Shown: one piece after another, positions 16,501 through 24,027 of the stretch
How the letters are laid out: each line of letters begins with the position of its first letter
How positions within the stretch are numbered: position 1 is the first letter of the stretch
Source of the DNA: Labilithrix sp.
GTDB lineage: Bacteria; Myxococcota_A; Polyangia; Polyangiales; Polyangiaceae
NCBI GenBank assembly: GCA_019637105.1
Contig: JAHBWF010000065.1
Location: 1 to 40,163 of the forward strand
DNA: 40,163 nucleotides
Direction: 5' to 3'
Translations under genes and position numbers: made by a program
The notes under the pieces: model-generated
Seen by the model: only the letters and a program-made list of their open reading frames with translations
Databases searched by the model: none
What the model was told of the DNA's origin: nothing

Positions 16501-19500
16501 GTGAGGAGCGGGGTCCCCTTGAGCCCGGAGAGCGTGCGGAGGTGCCTCCCCGCGAGATCGAGCTCGTAGACCTCTCGGCCGTCTTCGCTCGGGACGTGGA
16601 CGTTCACGCCGTCGCTCGTTCCAAACGGAACGCGGAGCCGACGGAGCCGACGTGGGAACGTCTCGGCGACGAGGATGTCGCGCCCGGCAACGGCGATGGT
16701 GTCGAGCTCGGCGAAGACCGCACGAAGCGCGGGACCACCGTCGCCGTCGCTCAGCCCGAACGGGTTGTCGGCCGGACCGGCGAGGCGCAAGAGCGATCCC
16801 TCGGGCGTGACCTTGACCAGGCGCGGGTAGCAAGAGACGAAGAACGAGTCGTCGCCGAGCGCGTGGACGCTGCCCGTCGAAGCGAAGTCGCACCAATCCT
16901 GGTGGATCGACGTGCTCACGAGGAACGGCCGTCCGTCGGGCTCGATCCGCGTCAGCTTCTGACCCACCGTATTCAAAACGAAGAGGGTGCCGTCCTCGCG
17001 CAGCGAGACGTTCCAGACGTCGGTTCCGGTCGAACCCGCGAAGTAGGTCGTGATGATGCCCTCCGGACCTACGCGGCGGACGCGATCGTGCCCGACGTCC
17101 GCGATGAAGACGGCTCCGTCGGAGGCGACCGCGAGGCCTCGCGGCTGGCGGACGCTGGCCGCCGTAGCAGCACCTCCGTCTCCGCATCCTGGGGGCGGCA
17201 GCGTGCATTCGTTGGCGCTGCCCGCCGCGCCGGTACCCGCCACGTGGTGAAGGTTGGGGGTCGATCCCGGATCGATCTTCCAGACGCCGTTCACCGGCGT
17301 GAGGCCGTTGGTCGCCTCGGAGAAGTAGATCGACCCGTCCGGACCGACGGCGAGACGGTTTGGCCAAACCTGCGCGTGAAGCGCCGGCATTCCGTCGCTG
17401 CGCGTGACCACCGGAGCGAGGCCCGCGACGGTCGTGATGATCCCGTCCGGCGCGATTCGCCGGATCCGACCGCCGAGCGCTTCTTGACCGCCCTCGGCGA
17501 CGTAGACGCTCCCGTCCGGAGCGCGGACGAAGTCGATGTTGTCGGCGAACGCGGCTTGCGTAGCCGGGATGTTCTCGGCGCCGCTGACACCGCCGCCGGC
17601 GAAGTTGTCCACTTGATAGGCCCACGCGATCCGGCGCCGTCCTCCGTCGCCGAGGAAGAGCGTGTCGTAGTTGTCGACCAGATGGTTGACGTCGATCGTC
17701 CATCCGCCAAACCCGAGCGGCTTCGCGTCCGCGCGCGTGAACGGGACGATCGCCTCCTTCCAGATCGTGGCGGTGCGCGCCGCGCGATTCCCCGAGATCG
17801 TCGTGCCGGCGGGCACACCGAAGATCGGCGTGTCGCCGGTCGTCGTGCCATCGTATTCGTAGCCTACTCGGATCTTCGCCTCGAAGGTCCCCGTGACCTG
17901 GCGGCCGTACGCGTCCACTCCGTCCCAAGTGAACGTGAAGGTGTCGTCGAGCGCGAACGGGGGCAGCTTCTCGTACGCGAAGCGGCGTCCCGCGACGTCG
18001 ATCTCGACGTGGATGCGAAGCGGCGCCGGGTTGAGGACGGTGTTGCCTGTGACGCGGAAGGACACTTGGCTCAGGTAGCCCGCGCTACGCTCACTTTGAT
18101 AGTGGAGCGTGTACGGTGTACCGACGATCGGGATCCGTTCGCCGAGGGTTCGTGACTCGCAGCCGATGATCGAGCCGCACCTCTTCGTGTCGTCGTCGGT
18201 GGCGTTCGCCTTGGGATCCGGCGTGGGCGGCGGCTCCGCGCCCGGCGGCGGGGAGAATCCCCAGTTCGCGTCCCACGCCGAGAAGTGGCTCATCCGCGAG
18301 CGCCACAGCTCGGTCCCGACGGGGAACTCGCTCGCGAGCGCGGCGCGTTCGTCCGCGTCGATCCCGATGGCCGCGAGCTCCGAAGGCGTGGCCTCCCCGG
18401 CGCCGCTCGTGATGATGAGGTTCGCGAGACCTCCCGACGTGCTCGAGACCTTGACGATGCGACCGGACTCGTCGCCCATCCAGCCGCCTTTGACGTCGTC
18501 GTAGTAGCCGAGGGGAACCGTCTGACCGACCGGGTACCCGGTGAAGTTGTCGACGTACATCACGACGTTCTTGTCGAACTCCGGGTGCGCGATCCCCACG
18601 GCCGTCGCCGCCGGCACTGCCAGCTCGACGGCGTACGTGTAGCCGCTCGTCGGCGGCAGCTCGCCGGGCATGCGACGGACTCCGTCCGCGATCGTGTACT
18701 CCGTGACCGCGATCGCGAGCGGCCCGCCGGGCGGGGTGAAGTTCGTGAAGTTGGTGTTCGCGGGGAAATAGAGCGTCGCGCGTCGCGCGGGGTCGGCGTC
18801 GACCCCCATGCCGGTCAGCGCGCCGCGAACGATCTGCGGCGATCCGATCCCGGGCGTGAACGTGTCCCCGCTCGTGAGGAGCGTCGTCAAGACGACGTCC
18901 TCGACGACCGTGAAGTCTCGAGGCTTCGCGACGGCGTGGCGCTGGATGGGGAGCGTTCCGGCGGCGGTGATGTTCACGAGCAAGACGCCGCCCCCGTTCA
19001 CCGCGAGGTCGTAGAACCCGTCCGAACGCGTGAGCGTCTGACCGTACTCGGGGTGGCCGCCGATCTTGACCGTGACGCCGGCTTGGGGGGTCACGCCGTC
19101 GGTCGCGAGGACTCGGCCGCGAATGACCGCGGCGCGGGCGGGATCGATCGTCCCGCCCGCGACCCCCGTCTGTACCGGCGATCCGCCGGTGTAGAGGAAC
19201 TCGGTCGACGCGTAGAAAGGCGCGCTCGACGTGTTGTCGAGCGGCGGCGCGCCAGCCGTCGTTTGGCAGGCCGGATTGAGCTCGTTGACGATGCCGCGAT
19301 CGGCGCTGCACGAGTCCGTCGTGCACGGGTTGTGGTCGTCGAAGTCCGTTGGGCCGAGCGGCGCTCCGGCGACACACGCCGTCCCGCCGCCGCCGATCGG
19401 CTGGCAGGTCTCGTGCCCATTGCACACGTCGCCGTCGCTGCAACTCGAGCCCGCCGGGAGTGGAGTCCCTGGCACGCACTCGCCGCTGCCGTCGCAGCTC

Positions 19501-20231
19501 GCCGGCCGACACGGGTTCCCTGTCCAGCAGGCCGTGCCCGCCGGGGCTGGCGCGCCCGACTCCGTGTGGCCGCTTCCATCACAGACGACGGCGCCGGCGC
19601 AGAGGTTCGCCGTCGCCACGGGGGTGCCCCGCGGCAGATCCGTGTGTACCACCACGTCACCCGGGCCGCATGAATCCGAGGTACACGGGTGATTGTCTTC
19701 GAGCTTCGTGACCGCGGCTTGGATCGAGACGCTTCCGGCCGTGCCCTGCACGCGCGTGAGGCTCAATTGAAGGTTCGTGAACGAATACTCTTCCAAGGGA
19801 GTGACGCCGACGCATTCGGCGGTCTTCACCACCATCCTCGACGGGCTGACCGCCTCGTACGGGCACGAGATGGTTGGCGTTCCGCTCATCGCCAACGTCG
19901 TCGACAACGTCGCCGTGAAATCGGCTGAATGGCCGGAGAGGACTTTGAGCTCGTCGGGAAAAACGGCGCTGATCGGAGGCGAGATGGTCGGCTCCGAAGC
20001 GTCGTCGATCGTGCTGGGCGTCGCCGTGGCGGTCAGCGTGGAGACGCGACAGTCGCCGGAGCCGGTGATCACGGCGGAGGCGTTCGTTCCGAGCGATTCG
20101 CCGCCCGACTCCGAGCTGCTACAGCCTGCGATCCACAAAACGACGACCGCCGCCGCCGCGAGGAGCCACTGCACCACGTGAGCCCCAACGCGAGCTCGAA
20201 GCAGAGAGACGACGCGCGCATGAAGCGACAT
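13533..20231 (-). CDS. Rhs/YD-repeat lipoprotein with variable C-terminal tail (polymorphic toxin candidate)
   Basis: 2232 residues from the ATG at 20231. The signal peptide ends in lipobox IAGC (Cys37) followed by Ser-Ser, so it is probably outer-membrane anchored. Next come a beta-rich region and a Cys-rich segment (about 205-325, CDGSGECVPG-like units). A carboxypeptidase-regulatory-like fold lies near 365-405 (VTPQAGVTVKIGGHPEYGQT), NHL-like repeats at about 880-1200 (RIRRIAPDGIITTVAG), YD repeats at about 1240-1980 (YGYDPLGRL, YEYDAAGRLW), and the Rhs core (DHLGSPLLVVN near 2003, YDPSTGRWTSKD, YAYVNDDPINFIDPTG near 2097). The last 130 residues differ: a membrane helix (about 2104-2122), a Pro-rich linker and a very basic end with GGESGDDGRRPNRRR. 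Upstream in-frame codons to 20411 were rejected because the signal peptide begins at 20231. Confidence 0.9.
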   Translation of the reverse strand: MSLHARVVSLLRARVGAHVVQWLLAAAAVVVLWIAGCSSSESGGESLGTNASAVITGSGDCRVSTLTATATPSTIDDASEPTISPPISAVFPDELKVLSGHSADFTATLSTTLAMSGTPTISCPYEAVSPSRMVVKTAECVGVTPLEEYSFTNLQLSLTRVQGTAGSVSIQAAVTKLEDNHPCTSDSCGPGDVVVHTDLPRGTPVATANLCAGAVVCDGSGHTESGAPAPAGTACWTGNPCRPASCDGSGECVPGTPLPAGSSCSDGDVCNGHETCQPIGGGGTACVAGAPLGPTDFDDHNPCTTDSCSADRGIVNELNPACQTTAGAPPLDNTSSAPFYASTEFLYTGGSPVQTGVAGGTIDPARAAVIRGRVLATDGVTPQAGVTVKIGGHPEYGQTLTRSDGFYDLAVNGGGVLLVNITAAGTLPIQRHAVAKPRDFTVVEDVVLTTLLTSGDTFTPGIGSPQIVRGALTGMGVDADPARRATLYFPANTNFTNFTPPGGPLAIAVTEYTIADGVRRMPGELPPTSGYTYAVELAVPAATAVGIAHPEFDKNVVMYVDNFTGYPVGQTVPLGYYDDVKGGWMGDESGRIVKVSSTSGGLANLIITSGAGEATPSELAAIGIDADERAALASEFPVGTELWRSRMSHFSAWDANWGFSPPPGAEPPPTPDPKANATDDDTKRCGSIIGCESRTLGERIPIVGTPYTLHYQSERSAGYLSQVSFRVTGNTVLNPAPLRIHVEIDVAGRRFAYEKLPPFALDDTFTFTWDGVDAYGRQVTGTFEAKIRVGYEYDGTTTGDTPIFGVPAGTTISGNRAARTATIWKEAIVPFTRADAKPLGFGGWTIDVNHLVDNYDTLFLGDGGRRRIAWAYQVDNFAGGGVSGAENIPATQAAFADNIDFVRAPDGSVYVAEGGQEALGGRIRRIAPDGIITTVAGLAPVVTRSDGMPALHAQVWPNRLAVGPDGSIYFSEATNGLTPVNGVWKIDPGSTPNLHHVAGTGAAGSANECTLPPPGCGDGGAATAASVRQPRGLAVASDGAVFIADVGHDRVRRVGPEGIITTYFAGSTGTDVWNVSLREDGTLFVLNTVGQKLTRIEPDGRPFLVSTSIHQDWCDFASTGSVHALGDDSFFVSCYPRLVKVTPEGSLLRLAGPADNPFGLSDGDGGPALRAVFAELDTIAVAGRDILVAETFPRRLRRLRVPFGTSDGVNVHVPSEDGREVYELDLAGRHLRTLSGLKGTPLLTFGYDATTKQLTSIIDVASNVTTIARPTASQVVITAPRGQVTTLALDANGYLANITNPVTTEITQLAATTSGLLTELVDPRGHAHHFEYSGDGRLLKDVDATPGSPGTRLMTTSDGNGWSVTLSSPEGRVTNHRVDLRGSFDSAIRERRTITKAGPALASVVDTLVDEATAASYPDGTKVTITETAADPRWGTAASFAKSLNVEIGYPATTHAMTTTETRSATLAAPGDPFSVTSQTITSTRAASGLPSAVTTSVFSAGPPAKWTTTSPAGRVVEVTLDNLERVTAVTVLGSSPVTLHPVQFSYDGQGRVDLVTWGSRTYGTSYDPTSGWIASTTAPEGLGVTFDSRDANGRPLLTTLPGGRQLATSYDLSGNLISIAPPSQPAHAFSFDPNDRLSLYEPPDGTPSLNPKDTSYTRDFDGLTLLSSHPNKPVSYGYDPLGRLAQTSAAVTTTFGRDAQGRVSTIATSDGVTLTNTWDGSLLAQQDVSGPFAHYVHKTYDNFLRVSSWDIDGASPISLVYDGDDLVTSAGGMTLTWSTNGLLTSTSVGGVGDTFTPNAFGEIVGHSISGSATAYGVTYERDGAGRIHKKTETVGAITHVYDYEYDAAGRLWKVYVDSPTPTRTWTYDDNGNRSDGTHDDQDRLLTQGNFAFQYGNNGELSKKSTIAPAATVFDYVYDAHGNLRTAVRAAPFETIHYVVDGQDRRVGKKYGATLVQGFLYDGRRIVAELNGLGAVVSRFVYATQSHSPDLMIKAGTTYRIVKDHLGSPLLVVNASTGAVVQTIAYDEWGNATESGTEPLPFGFAGGLWDRDTGLVRFGARDYDPSTGRWTSKDANRFTDGSNFYAYVNDDPINFIDPTGHYAVPLVIAGVAILAAVATYVVLDNAAQQDVNGWPSFPHMPYDPVMPLGGPTTAPPWDLPSPPIPDTADAPGEGTGILPATEHTKNKRPSTKGKHQKGKSRKQRDCGGESGDDGRRPNRRRPDGWKGPWPPR

Positions 20232-20298
20232 GGTAGCTAACGCTAACGGACTAGCGCCCGAGCCGCTATCGTCGCTTTGCCTAGTATCGACGTTCCGT
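20232..20298. promoter_or_regulatory. Divergent promoter region (Rhs / O-antigen ligase-like)
   Basis: 67 bases between the Rhs start and the ATG chosen for the plus-strand membrane protein. Both promoters must lie here or inside the gene starts. No clear -10/-35 pair or operator is visible to me. An ATG at 20230 could extend the plus-strand gene across the gap. Confidence 0.4.
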
Positions 20299-23064
20299 AT
20301 GGCCCCTGCCGATCGCTCGCTTCTCGCATCCGAATCGATATGGCTTCTCGCTGCTGCGTTCGCGCCGCTCCTCTTCAACGTGGAGAGCGCCCGCCACTTC
20401 GAGGCGGACAAGGCCGTCGTGATACGGGGCCTCGCGATCGTGGCGCTGGCGATCGAAGCGGCGCGTCTCGTGCGCGGGGCCTCGACGAGCCGCGGTCGAA
20501 TGCGGGCCTTCTTGGGGACGACGGGGCTCCATCGCCTCGCGATGACGAGCGTCCTCGCCTTCGGCGCCTCGCTTTTGCTCTCGACCGCGCTTTCCGTCGC
20601 GCCGCGGATGTCGTGGTGGGGGAGCTACGAGCGCCGTCAGGGTGCGTACACGGCGATCTCCTACATCGTACTCTTCGCCATCGCCTGCGCGCGCCTCGAG
20701 CGCTCCCGAATCGAGCGTCTCGTTTCCGTGTTGTGTCAGAGCGCCGTCGCGATGTCCCTCTATGCGCTCGTCCAGGTGAGCGGGCACGATCCGATTCCGT
20801 GGACGACCGACGTCGTGAAGCGCCCGACGTCGACGATGGGGAACTCTGCGACGCTCGCTGGTTTCCTCGTCGTCGTCACCCCGTTCCTATGGATGCGCCT
20901 CGCGGACGCATGGCGAAGCCGGTCGGCGACGAGCTCCGTCGTGACGCCCGTGCGCAGAGGGCGCCTGTTCGAGCTCCTCGGAACGCATCTCATGCTCCTC
21001 GGGAGCGTGTTCGTCCTCGGTCAGTCGAAAGGGTGGTTCGGCGAGCCCCTGCGCTACGCGCTCGCCATCGCGGTCGCCGTCCTGACATGGGCGCTTCGCG
21101 GCGCGGTGGACGCGGCGGAGCGACGCCACTTCGCGGCCGGCGTGCTCGCCGCTGCCGGCGCGTGGACCGTGCTGACCATGGTCGGTGTCCTGGGCGGGGG
21201 ATCTTCGGTCAGCGGCGCCCTCGTGTTGACGGCGCTCGCGATGGCCACCGTCGTGTTCTGGGGGCGTCAACGCTCGACTCGAGAGGCCTCGAGCGAGCGT
21301 CGTTCGCGCGACGCAACCTCTCCGTGGACGCGGCGAGGGATCCTGGTCGGCGACGCGCTCGCCGTCGTCGTTTGCGTCCTCGTCGTCTTCCTCACTCAGG
21401 CGCGCGGCCCGCAGATCGCGCTCTTCGTCTCGCTCGTCGCGTTTTGGAACGTGAAGACCTTCCTCGCGAACGAGCGTCGTAGCCAGTCGAGGCGAGGACT
21501 TCGCCGAATCGTAGGCCTGAGCGTCCAGGCTCTGTTGATTCTCGGCTTGCTGATCTTCAATCTCTCGACGAGTCCGCTCGCTCGAAGCGCGCGCGAGCTG
21601 CCCTACGTCGGACGACTCGGGAAGTGGCTTCTCCTCTCCGAGGGAACGGGCCGCGAGCGCCTCCTCATCTGGCGCGGTGACGCGTACGGGAGCGGGATGC
21701 TCGGCCTCGTCACCGAGAGCCCGTTCCGATCGATGGTGGGTCACGGTCCCGAGACGTTGAAGGAGTCCTTCGCCCGCGTATTTCCGCCGTCGCTCGTCGC
21801 CGAGAGCTCGCGCGACCTCTCGCCCGACCGAGCGCATCAAGCCATGCTCGATGTCTGGTACGGCCAGGGTCTCCTCGGCCTCATCGCGCTTCTCGGCGTC
21901 TTCGGAGCCGCGATCGCGATGACGATTCGCGGCGCGCGCGTGGGTGACGAGCGAGGGCGAGCCTTATCCACGGCTTGTCTCGCGGCGGTCATGGCGAACA
22001 TCGTCGACGGTATCGCGGAGATTCCATCGACGGCCTCGCTCACGGCGTTCTGGATGGTGCTGGCGATCGCCGTCGCTATCCCCAGGACCGACTCGTCCGA
22101 CGATCCGGCGCCGCGCCTCCGCGCGGTGCACCGGGTTTGGGGAGCCGTGCTGCTCCTCGCGACCCTCGCTGCCGTCGCAGGATGGAGCGGCAACGTCTCC
22201 AGCGTCGTCGCGGACATGCACTTTCACGCCGGGCATCGCTACGCGGGCGACGCGCGCCTTCCGTCTCTCGTCGCGCGTTGCGAGAGCACGTTGCGAGCCA
22301 TGGAAGCGGCGCCGCGGGAGGACGAGTACCCCGCCGATCTCGGGAGCGTCTTCGTCCTGATGAGTCGTCACCAGCTCGGGCCGCATCGGCGTCGTGACGA
22401 GCCGGGGGGCTCGCGGTGCTCGAGGATCTTCGATTCGAGCGACCGCGAAGGTCTCCTCCTCGAGGGGCGGTCGGCTTTGCATGTCGCGTATCGTCTCAAC
22501 GAACGGAGCAAGGACAGGATCGCCAATCTCGCCGAGATCGAGGCGCTGCTCTACGAGGCGACCGGGAACCGCGCGCACCTCGAGGCGAGTCTCCGCTGGT
22601 ACGAGCGGGCGAGCTCGGCCGCCCCGAACGACGTTCGGATCTTGAACCACCGTGCCTCGGCGTTGATCGCCGCAGGCGCCGAGCATTCTTCGACGGCAGA
22701 GGCGCTCCTCGAGCGTTCGCGGCGGCTCGATCCGGGCTTCATCGAGACGCGCGTCGTCTTCGCGGACCTCCTGCTGGCGGAGCGACGCATGGAGGAGGCG
22801 GCGGCGGCCTACGCCGACGTGTTGAGGACGAGCCCGGGCACCCTACGCACCGGGGACGGTTCGCGCTTCCGCGACGTCGTCGCCGACCTTCGCGCCGCCG
22901 GAGATTTCGTTCGCCCCCTCGAAGCTGCGCTCGAGGCGTATCTCCGAGAGATGCGCGGTCAGCTCGTCCGCCCCGCCGGAGAAGAGGAGAAGCGGTGGCT
23001 CATGGATGAGATCGACGTCACGGAGCAAATGCTCGCCCGTATCCGGGCCGGTGAACGCGACTGA
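20299..23064 (+). CDS. O-antigen ligase/polymerase-like membrane protein with TPR C-terminus
   Basis: 921 residues from the ATG at 20299 (an ATG at 20230 would add 23 that look non-coding). The first two thirds hold about a dozen hydrophobic helices. The Wzy/WaaL family pattern is present: a cytoplasmic-side QARGPQIALFVSLVAF near 368, a large periplasmic loop with RERLLIWRGDAYGSG and VGHGPETLKESF near 480, then HQAMLDVWYGQGLLGLIALLGVFG near 512. Such proteins join or polymerise glycan units on undecaprenyl or lipid A carriers at the periplasmic face. The C-terminal third (about 740-900) is soluble with TPR-like repeats (LRWYERASSAAPNDVRILNHRA). No glycosyltransferase genes flank it, so the substrate cannot be inferred; it could also be a protein O-oligosaccharyltransferase. 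Confidence 0.82.
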   Translation: MAPADRSLLASESIWLLAAAFAPLLFNVESARHFEADKAVVIRGLAIVALAIEAARLVRGASTSRGRMRAFLGTTGLHRLAMTSVLAFGASLLLSTALSVAPRMSWWGSYERRQGAYTAISYIVLFAIACARLERSRIERLVSVLCQSAVAMSLYALVQVSGHDPIPWTTDVVKRPTSTMGNSATLAGFLVVVTPFLWMRLADAWRSRSATSSVVTPVRRGRLFELLGTHLMLLGSVFVLGQSKGWFGEPLRYALAIAVAVLTWALRGAVDAAERRHFAAGVLAAAGAWTVLTMVGVLGGGSSVSGALVLTALAMATVVFWGRQRSTREASSERRSRDATSPWTRRGILVGDALAVVVCVLVVFLTQARGPQIALFVSLVAFWNVKTFLANERRSQSRRGLRRIVGLSVQALLILGLLIFNLSTSPLARSARELPYVGRLGKWLLLSEGTGRERLLIWRGDAYGSGMLGLVTESPFRSMVGHGPETLKESFARVFPPSLVAESSRDLSPDRAHQAMLDVWYGQGLLGLIALLGVFGAAIAMTIRGARVGDERGRALSTACLAAVMANIVDGIAEIPSTASLTAFWMVLAIAVAIPRTDSSDDPAPRLRAVHRVWGAVLLLATLAAVAGWSGNVSSVVADMHFHAGHRYAGDARLPSLVARCESTLRAMEAAPREDEYPADLGSVFVLMSRHQLGPHRRRDEPGGSRCSRIFDSSDREGLLLEGRSALHVAYRLNERSKDRIANLAEIEALLYEATGNRAHLEASLRWYERASSAAPNDVRILNHRASALIAAGAEHSSTAEALLERSRRLDPGFIETRVVFADLLLAERRMEEAAAAYADVLRTSPGTLRTGDGSRFRDVVADLRAAGDFVRPLEAALEAYLREMRGQLVRPAGEEEKRWLMDEIDVTEQMLARIRAGERD

Positions 23065-23071
23065 GCCGGGG

Positions 23072-23091
23072 GGCGGCGCTCGCGCGCCGCC
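23072..23091. terminator. Bidirectional terminator-like hairpin
   Basis: GGCGGCGC-TCGC-GCGCCGCC: a perfect eight-base GC stem with a four-base loop in the 30-base gap between two convergent stops (23064 plus, 23095 minus). No T-run follows, but position and symmetry fit a shared terminator. Confidence 0.6.
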
Positions 23092-23094
23092 GCG

Positions 23095-23973
23095 TCACTG
23101 CGGCTCGGCGACGAGCGGGGCGGAGGTCGAGGAGCCGGCGCCCCAGAAGCTGAGGCCGGCCGGCCTCTGCGGGATGGGGATGGTCGTGGTGACGATCTTG
23201 TTGGAGCCGAAGACGACCTCGAAGAGGTTGCCGCCCTCGTCGAAGCCGTAGACGTTGCCGCCCCAGAACGAGAGGCCGAAGACCTTCTTGTGCTCGACGG
23301 AGCCCCAGTTCTTGAGGAGCTTTCCGGTCTTGGGATCGATCTCCACGAGGCAGTCGAAGGTGCTGCAGCTCCCGCCCTTCACGGTGAGGAAGGTCTTGCC
23401 GCCCTTGACGGAGGCGATGTCGCCGCTCGAGACGAGGTTGCCGCCGAGCTTCCCGACGACGGTGCGCGAGCCGTCCTTCACGTCGATGCGGACGTAGTCG
23501 CCGCCGTCGTAGCCGACGAGCGCCTCCTCGTTCGCGTCGAGCGTGCCCTTCGGGACGAAGGAGAGCGAGTTGGGGTAGTTCCCGCTGTGGAGCTCCGTGC
23601 AGACCGCGGTGGTCTTGTCGACCGTGTAGAGCGTGTTGTCCGAGACCGCGTAGAGCGTCGACTTTTCGTCGAGCGCGATGTCGATGATCCGTTCGCAGCC
23701 CTTGAAGTCGCCGACGACCGTGACGGCCTTCGTCGCCGGCTCGAGCTTGTAGAGCGTGGTCGCGCTCTGGCCGAAGACCTCGTGCACCTCCGGGAGCTCG
23801 GGCGCGTCCGGCGGGGCCTCCGTGCCGAAGTCGCCGGTCGGGCTCGGCGCGGGCGTCTCTTCGTTGCCGGCCGCCGGCTTCGTCTCGTCGAAGCCCTTGC
23901 GCTCCGCGCTCGAAGCGCAGCCGGCGAGCGTTGCAACCAGGCCGAGGAGGAGGAGCGAGCGGGGCGCGAGCAT
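23095..23973 (-). CDS. Putative lipoprotein, beta-propeller-like
   Basis: 292 residues from the ATG at 23973 (a TTG at 24012 would add 13). A signal sequence with lipobox LAGC (Cys19) is followed by a Pro/Glu-rich linker. The mature part has recurring strand units of the kind seen in propellers: TTLYKLEPATKAVTVVGDF, STLYAVSDNTLYTVDKTTAV, DCLVEIDPKTGKLLKNWG, VFGLSFWGGNVYGFDEGG and LSFWGAGSST. Two pairs of cysteines may form disulfides. It probably sits at the outer surface of a membrane, with unknown ligand. It lies 54 bases downstream of the acyl-CoA synthetase gene on the same strand, but no functional link is evident. Confidence 0.72.
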   Translation of the reverse strand: MLAPRSLLLLGLVATLAGCASSAERKGFDETKPAAGNEETPAPSPTGDFGTEAPPDAPELPEVHEVFGQSATTLYKLEPATKAVTVVGDFKGCERIIDIALDEKSTLYAVSDNTLYTVDKTTAVCTELHSGNYPNSLSFVPKGTLDANEEALVGYDGGDYVRIDVKDGSRTVVGKLGGNLVSSGDIASVKGGKTFLTVKGGSCSTFDCLVEIDPKTGKLLKNWGSVEHKKVFGLSFWGGNVYGFDEGGNLFEVVFGSNKIVTTTIPIPQRPAGLSFWGAGSSTSAPLVAEPQ

Positions 23974-24027
23974 GAGCGGGGCGGAACCTAGCGCAAGCGC
24001 TCGGCTTCGCAACGATACGACCGCGTC

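Noticed and set aside
16104-18155. Plus-strand open frame of 683 residues inside the Rhs gene
   Set aside because: Antisense to the NHL/YD repeats of the Rhs protein and without any recognisable motif.
14791-18504. Several short plus-strand frames with Ser/Val-rich sequence inside the Rhs gene
   Set aside because: They are antisense readings of conserved YD-repeat sequence with no start signals or families.
20232-20411. 60-residue N-terminal extension of the Rhs protein
   Set aside because: It would bury the lipoprotein signal and overlap the divergent gene; the signal peptide starts at 20231.
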